Assembly (NCBI RefSeq): GCF_049723235.1
Contig: NZ_JBNARB010000010.1
Location: forward strand, 1-64,000
DNA from: Thermovenabulum sp049723235
GTDB lineage: Bacteria > Bacillota > Thermosediminibacteria > Thermosediminibacterales > Thermosediminibacteraceae
DNA length: 64,000 bases
Direction of reading: 5' to 3'
Below the pieces are notes generated by a model that saw only the letters and a list, made by a program, of their open reading frames with translations, did not search any database and had not been told where the DNA came from. The position numbers and the translations under genes are program-made. Below are positions 59,419-64,000 of this stretch, piece after piece; the stretch's first letter is position 1; each line of letters opens with the position of its first letter.

Positions 59419-59434
59419 TGCAAACCGCATGCCA
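59419..59434 (-). promoter_or_regulatory. sigma-54 (-24/-12) promoter of the PTS operon
   Basis: The minus strand reads TGGCATGCGGTTTGCA. GG and GC are 10 nt apart, and all conserved consensus bases match except one pyrimidine swap (TGGCAT for TGGCAC). It lies 62 bp before the IIA start, directly after a regulator gene whose product has a sigma-54-contacting GAFTGA loop. Confidence 0.9.
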
Positions 59435-59451
59435 TCGATGACATCTTTTGT

Positions 59452-62397
59452 TTAAATAATTAAAGACTCAAAAAATACATTTTTTATTGTTTCAGCTTCA
59501 TTATAAATTTTTAATTTTTTCAGGAATTCCCTTTCCTTAATCATATTAAAAAGCTTTAAAAATTGCTCTTTGCTGTCCTCTTTTAATGCCAGCATAAATA
59601 CGAAATCTACAAATTTATCATTTTCCCATTCCACAGGTTCTTTCAGTATCGCTACAGCAATCTTTGGAGTAATGACATTTTCTGGTAAACCGTGGGGAAT
59701 AGCTGCTCCGCTCGGCAAAAAGGTTTTGCCGATTACCTCTCGTTTATAAACATCAAATAAAAACCTTTCATTTACACACTGCCTTTCATAAAGAACTCTA
59801 AAAAGCCCTTCCAACACTTCTTCTTTTGAATTAAAATCCGGGTTTATTAAAATAAAGTCCTCATCGATCATCTCACTGAAAATTCCCTTGGCTTCTCCTT
59901 CTAATTTTTGATCACATTTTATGCCAAGATAATTACTTATCCTGTAAAAGGCTCCGCCATCCAATATTTCTTCTATAGAGATAAAAGGTATTTCCGGAAT
60001 TTGAGGGTCTATGGTCCCAACTATAGCTACAATATTTTTTATACTTTGAAGTTCTCTTATTTTTAATTTCGCATCTTCTCCATTAGTTAACCCAAGGGGT
60101 ATTATCTCGTAAATTTCTCCGGTATTTTCTATCTTTTTTTCTATTAACCTCTTCATTCGTAAGGCAGCTCCTTCACCAGTAAGGCACAGGGTGACAATTG
60201 CCCTGGGTGCACTTATCCTGTCTTCTTTGGTGTAAATCCTTCCAAAACTAATATCGTTCTTATCCAAGCTTCCTGCAATTTCTTCAAGGGATGTGTCGGG
60301 TATTATTGCCTTTCTTACAGCTTCCAGCACCATAATAGTATCCACCCGGCCAATAGTCCTGGTAGGAATTCCCGTCCGCTTGGTAATTATCTCGCCAAAG
60401 GTGATCAGAGAACCCATATCAACTAACAATAGTACGCCCTTCCCTTCATCCACTTTTTTAACCACTTCGATAGCCCTTTCCAGAACCACTGCCGGTTTTT
60501 CATCCAAAGACATTTCAATTCCAACCGCATGTTCTACACCTAAAAGTTTATTAGCAACTTCTACCATGCCTTTTGCTACATGACCGTGAGTTAAAACGAC
60601 TACCCCTACCCTTCCTTTTTTCACATTATCATGGGGATGGGTAATTGTCCTTAAATACATAGCGATAAAACCTATTTCATCTTCCGGTAGTTCAAAATCC
60701 ATATGTTGTTTTGCTAACTTTGCCATTTCCTTAGCTATCTTATACTCCAGTTTATAATCCCTTTTAATTTTTTCTAACTGAGGATTAATAATTGGTTTGC
60801 CTTTTTTTATTCGTTCTAATGTAGCTGCTAAATGAACTGAAAGACAATAGTATAGATATTTATCAATCTTACCCAGTTTTCTTTCAGCTATTTTAACCAT
60901 ATTTTCGGAAAGCTTGGCCACTTCCTCTCCTACAATTTCTGCCAGCTCATGTTTCTCAAAAGTTTTTTTCCTGGTCTCGAATTGCCTTAATATTTCCTGA
61001 AATTTTACCTCCAATTCTCCTCCGATTACCCGGTTTATTACCTCCTGACTCAAACCTTCCTTTTTTAATTCCCGGTATTTTTCTTCAATGTACTCATATA
61101 TCTCTTCCGGAAAAACGTAAAGGTCCTCTTTAACGGAAAATTTTTCGTCACCTTCTCCCGGTAGCACAACCAAATCCTTGGAAACAATATTTTCAATTTC
61201 TGGAGTCCTATTTATCACCTTCAACAGGCCTCTTCTTGCATGCACCGGAAGGTCAATAAGATCTATTTCAATAAAATTCCCATGATTCCCTATATATGTC
61301 AAAAATCCCCGGGCACAGGCTACCTGTATATCGCTCCTTAATTGACCTATGTTTCCAGGACATTCATAAATTAATAAAGCTCTCAATGCTTCTTTTTTTA
61401 CTTTTATTTTTGCTCCTATTTTATCGGCTTCCTTTTTGAAAAAATCCCGGATTATTTCAAACCTTTCTCCTATTGGCCTTGTGCTTAACGGTGGAAGTTC
61501 AATTACCATTGGGATTCTTCTTCGAAAGGTCAAGAGAAGGTTAGATTCTACATCTTCCGTAGTGGCAGCAATAATCATCACGTTTACCTGCCTTGTGGTC
61601 TCGGTTTCTCCGAGCCTCCTGAATTTTCCTTTGTCGATAAGGTAATATAAAATTTCCTGACCTTCCGGTGGTAACCTGTGAACCTCATCTAAAAAAAGAA
61701 TTCCACCATTAGCTTTTTCTACCAGTCCTTCCTTTGCGGCATCGGCCCCGGTAAAAGCCCCCCTTACATGGCCAAAAAGCTGAGAAAGTAAAAGCTGGGG
61801 GTTTTCCGCATAATCAGCACAATTAAAAACTACAAAAGGAGCATCCTTTGAAAGCCTTCCTACTTCTACCGCATATTGATACATGGCCTCGGCCAAACTC
61901 GTTTTCCCCACCCCGGTTTCCCCTAAGATAAGGGTGTGCAATCCGTAAGGAGGGTATAAAACCGCAGCTTTAGCCTGCTCTACTTGTGGCTTTAAACTTC
62001 CATCGTACCCTATGATTCTCTCAAACCCCGATACTACTTTGTTTTTTTCTGCAGGCTTTTTAATTTCTTCATTTTCTTTTTTATCCGAAGGCTCCGTAAA
62101 AATGCATCCCATTTCCTGCCTTATTTTAGATATCAAAAATCTCGATACATCGTAACCCCTATCCCTGAGCACCCTGGTAAGTTCCCTGTTTGAAATTTTT
62201 TCATTTTGGTTTAAAATTTGTTTAATTTCCCGCAATAAATACGGCTTTCTTCTTTCCCTCGAATCGGGTATGTTTAATTCTCCTCTTAGAACCGTTATCT
62301 CATCCCTTCTCATACCCAGTAGTTTAGAAAGTTGTTCATCCGTATAAGGATTTTTTTTATCTTCTTTTTCAATTAATTCTATTAACTGTTTTTTCAC
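59452..62397 (-). CDS. LevR-family sigma-54-dependent PTS regulator with C-terminal IIA domain
   Basis: Transcription activator of 981 residues. The N-terminal DNA-binding region (about 1-95) is followed by a AAA+ domain with Walker A GETGVGKTS, the sigma-54 contact GAFTGA and Walker B GGILFLDEV. A PRD domain (about 490-590) follows, then a mannose-type IIA domain with His in VVLTHGHVAKGM, and a IIB-like segment (CLTGEGAALRM). The C-terminal type-2 IIA domain has the phospho-His motif SGAAIPHGLPENV (about 900-910), where LevR of Bacillus has a second PRD. PTS phosphorylation should control its activity. The GTG start follows GAGGTGAT. It should activate the promoter at 59419-59434. Confidence 0.93.
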   Translation of the reverse strand: MKKQLIELIEKEDKKNPYTDEQLSKLLGMRRDEITVLRGELNIPDSRERRKPYLLREIKQILNQNEKISNRELTRVLRDRGYDVSRFLISKIRQEMGCIFTEPSDKKENEEIKKPAEKNKVVSGFERIIGYDGSLKPQVEQAKAAVLYPPYGLHTLILGETGVGKTSLAEAMYQYAVEVGRLSKDAPFVVFNCADYAENPQLLLSQLFGHVRGAFTGADAAKEGLVEKANGGILFLDEVHRLPPEGQEILYYLIDKGKFRRLGETETTRQVNVMIIAATTEDVESNLLLTFRRRIPMVIELPPLSTRPIGERFEIIRDFFKKEADKIGAKIKVKKEALRALLIYECPGNIGQLRSDIQVACARGFLTYIGNHGNFIEIDLIDLPVHARRGLLKVINRTPEIENIVSKDLVVLPGEGDEKFSVKEDLYVFPEEIYEYIEEKYRELKKEGLSQEVINRVIGGELEVKFQEILRQFETRKKTFEKHELAEIVGEEVAKLSENMVKIAERKLGKIDKYLYYCLSVHLAATLERIKKGKPIINPQLEKIKRDYKLEYKIAKEMAKLAKQHMDFELPEDEIGFIAMYLRTITHPHDNVKKGRVGVVVLTHGHVAKGMVEVANKLLGVEHAVGIEMSLDEKPAVVLERAIEVVKKVDEGKGVLLLVDMGSLITFGEIITKRTGIPTRTIGRVDTIMVLEAVRKAIIPDTSLEEIAGSLDKNDISFGRIYTKEDRISAPRAIVTLCLTGEGAALRMKRLIEKKIENTGEIYEIIPLGLTNGEDAKLKIRELQSIKNIVAIVGTIDPQIPEIPFISIEEILDGGAFYRISNYLGIKCDQKLEGEAKGIFSEMIDEDFILINPDFNSKEEVLEGLFRVLYERQCVNERFLFDVYKREVIGKTFLPSGAAIPHGLPENVITPKIAVAILKEPVEWENDKFVDFVFMLALKEDSKEQFLKLFNMIKEREFLKKLKIYNEAETIKNVFFESLII

Positions 62398-62422
62398 AAA
62401 ATAATCACCTCTTTTCTAACAT

Positions 62423-62446
62423 AATGTGCAACTATTATACCATTGG
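62423..62446 (-). promoter_or_regulatory. extended -10 promoter of the PTS regulator gene
   Basis: On the minus strand TGG TATAAT forms an extended -10 about 40 bp before the GTG start. No clear -35 is present. Confidence 0.5.
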
Positions 62447-62494
62447 TGGTAGTTTTTGTGTGGCGGAAAAATAATGAAGTCTTGTAAATCTAAA

Positions 62495-62533
62495 ATAAAA
62501 AGGGGAGAAGTTTCAAAACATATCTCCCCTTTA
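62495..62533 (-). terminator. terminator after the membrane protein gene
   Basis: AAAGGGGAGA and TTCTCCCCTTT arms with a 13-nt loop, then TTTATTTT on the minus strand. Confidence 0.8.
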
Positions 62534-62549
62534 GGTTATTTTAGTTTCT

Positions 62550-62888
62550 TTATTCTTTTTTTTCGTATTTCAGGGTTTTCTTTTCTACCTTGGTATAATA
62601 GATTATGTCAAATATATCTTTAATTACATTTGCTCCCCTCGCAAATAAAAGACCGGTCAAAATTGTGCCAATTACGGGAAATGTGAATTTAATATTTGCT
62701 ATTTCAAATATATTGAGATTGATCCCAAGAGTTATTATAGCAGAAAGAAATATCGCGATAACCCCTCTTTTTTCTTCTTCCGACCAGTTTATAAAGGGCT
62801 TTGTAAAAATGTTCAACAAAAAAAGCAGGGTATTTGTTAAAGATTCAATTACAACAGAAAGCACAGCAATGGTTTTAAAAATATCCAC
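62550..62888 (-). CDS. small membrane protein of unknown function
   Basis: Protein of about 112 residues with two or three membrane segments (about 4-26, 44-62 and 71-90) and a basic C-terminal tail ending in KKE. I did not recognise a family; the size and topology recall holin-like proteins, but no sequence motif supports that. The GTG at 62888 follows AAGGGGG by about 8 nt. An upstream ATG at 62954, within the end of uvrC, would add 22 residues without a Shine-Dalgarno. It lies directly after uvrC. Confidence 0.6.
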   Translation of the reverse strand: MDIFKTIAVLSVVIESLTNTLLFLLNIFTKPFINWSEEEKRGVIAIFLSAIITLGINLNIFEIANIKFTFPVIGTILTGLLFARGANVIKDIFDIIYYTKVEKKTLKYEKKE

Positions 62889-62940
62889 ATTAAAAACCCC
62901 CTTGAGCGCTGATTTCTTTAATATAAAATATTCAATACGC

Positions 62941-64000
62941 TCAATGGAGGACACTGCGAAAATAATTGTATATTGCTTGAGCAGCTTTTTTGTTCATACC
63001 TGGTACTTGCGCCAGTTCCTCAATGCTTGCCTTTTTAATTTCTTCTATACTCGTGAAAGCTTGCAAAAGGGATTTTCTTCTTTTTTCACCGATACCGGGT
63101 ATTTTATCAAGAACCGACTCAACGTCTCTTTTTGCCCTTAAGTTTCTATGATAGGTAACGGCAAAGCGATGAGCTTCATCCCTCACCCTCTGCAATAATT
63201 TCAATGCCTCAGAAGTTTTTGGAAGTTTTATAGGTTCTTTATCATCTTTATAAATTAGCTCAAACTCTTTGGCTATGGAGATTACCTCAATTTTTTCATT
63301 AAACCCAAGCTCTTTCAAGGCTTCCTTTGCGTATTTTAATTGACCGGGGCCCCCATCTATTAACAGTAAATCGGGGATTTTCCCGAATTTTTCATCTCCT
63401 TTTTTTACCCTATTAAACCTCCTTTTTATTACTTCTTTTATACTTTCAAAATCGTTGGGCCCTTCAACGGTTTTAATTTTAAACCTTCTGTAATCCTGCT
63501 TTTTGGGTAATCCTTCCTCAAAAACCACCATGGAAGCAACAGAATCCGTTCCACCCGTATTTGATATATCAAAGCCCTCTATTCTAAAGGGTAATTTTTG
63601 CAATAAGAGTTTCTGTTTCAGTTCTTCCAATACGTTAAATTCTTCCTTTTTTTCCCATAATCTTTTTTGCATAACGTACTCCTTAGCATTTTCCAAAGCT
63701 AAGCTAATTAATTTTAAATCTTCTTCATTATTTTCATCGGCTATGACAATTTTTACCTTGGCTCCCTTTTTGAAACGAAGCCATTCTTCCACTAATTCTT
63801 TATCCTCGATATTTTCAGGCAATATTATTTCTTCCGGTATGGCTTTCATGTCATCATAAAATTGTTTTATAAAAGAAGAAAGTACTTCTTTTGGTTCATT
63901 TTGATAGGGGTCATTAAAAATAAATGGCCGCCTTTCAATAAGTTTTCCTTCTCGCACAAACAAAACCATCACGCAAATTACATTCTCCAAGGAAAAATAC
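62941..64000 (-). CDS. uvrC: UvrABC excinuclease subunit C (3' part, cut by right edge)
   Basis: C-terminal portion of UvrC. The reading frame stays open to the right edge, so the N-terminal GIY-YIG nuclease is outside the window. Visible parts are the RNase H-like 5' incision domain (FDISNTGGTDSVASMVVF, DLLLIDGGPGQL, DEAHRFAVTYHR) and the C-terminal helix-hairpin-helix motifs (IPGIGEKRRKSLLQAF and VPGMNKKAAQAIYNYF). UvrC makes both incisions in nucleotide excision repair. The stop overlaps the upstream in-frame region of the small membrane protein gene. Confidence 0.96.
   Translation of the reverse strand, partial: YFSLENVICVMVLFVREGKLIERRPFIFNDPYQNEPKEVLSSFIKQFYDDMKAIPEEIILPENIEDKELVEEWLRFKKGAKVKIVIADENNEEDLKLISLALENAKEYVMQKRLWEKKEEFNVLEELKQKLLLQKLPFRIEGFDISNTGGTDSVASMVVFEEGLPKKQDYRRFKIKTVEGPNDFESIKEVIKRRFNRVKKGDEKFGKIPDLLLIDGGPGQLKYAKEALKELGFNEKIEVISIAKEFELIYKDDKEPIKLPKTSEALKLLQRVRDEAHRFAVTYHRNLRAKRDVESVLDKIPGIGEKRRKSLLQAFTSIEEIKKASIEELAQVPGMNKKAAQAIYNYFRSVLH

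Overview
The window is a chromosomal segment of an AT-rich, spore-forming Firmicute, most likely an anaerobic (possibly thermophilic) member of the Clostridia. Sporulation is indicated by yunB, ytxC and an alpha/beta-type SASP gene. T-box, cobalamin and L20 leaders, a sigma-54/LevR-type PTS regulator and frequent GTG/TTG starts with strong Shine-Dalgarno sequences also fit. No mobile element, prophage or CRISPR array was seen. Almost every gene lies on the minus strand; the exceptions are the class A PBP gene, nfu and one 53-codon ORF.

Layout. 1-300: a strong sigma-A promoter and an rRNA-type leader running off the left edge. 0.3-5.2 kb: yunB, tyrS, the divergent PBP gene, and DUF523. 5.2-12.1 kb: zapA-polX-U32 peptidase-mutS2. 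12.1-16.6 kb: pheST with a probable attenuator and a tiny yqzL-like gene in front of it, then an rRNA methyltransferase. 16.6-24.4 kb: ktrAB, infC-rpmI-rplT under an L20 leader, thrS under a threonine T-box, DUF445, ytxC, tRNA-Val and a LysM protein. 24.7-25.2 kb: six tRNAs under one promoter. 25.3-31.5 kb: SASP, a hisC-like aminotransferase, nfu, and a B12 uptake/salvage operon (btuF-btuC-cobU-cobS-cobC) behind a cobalamin riboswitch. 31.5-38.4 kb: ptsI with a zinc-ribbon protein, and an acetoin-dehydrogenase-type complex behind a -24/-12 (sigma-54) promoter.

38.5-51.1 kb: a 13-gene, apparently single transcription unit that is the most unusual part of the window. A SorC-family regulator is followed by a complete Liv/HAAT-type ABC transporter, a TIM-barrel isomerase, a butanediol-dehydrogenase-like enzyme, a PLP C-S lyase, an FGGY kinase, a class II aldolase, a second zinc dehydrogenase and a C_GCAxxG_C_C protein. 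It looks like an uptake and catabolic route for a sugar or polyol that enters through a transporter family normally associated with amino acids; the substrate is not evident.

51.3-62.4 kb: a GutA-like orphan PTS IIA with a SAF-domain oxidoreductase, a saccharopine-dehydrogenase-like gene, a transaldolase and split transketolase, and a galactitol-type PTS (IIA, IIB, IIC) preceded by a textbook sigma-54 promoter and a LevR-like activator. 62.5-64 kb: a small membrane protein and the 3' part of uvrC, cut by the right edge. Together the metabolic genes describe a fermenter that takes up polyols and sugars by PTS and ABC routes, feeds them through the non-oxidative pentose phosphate enzymes, and can cleave acetoin.
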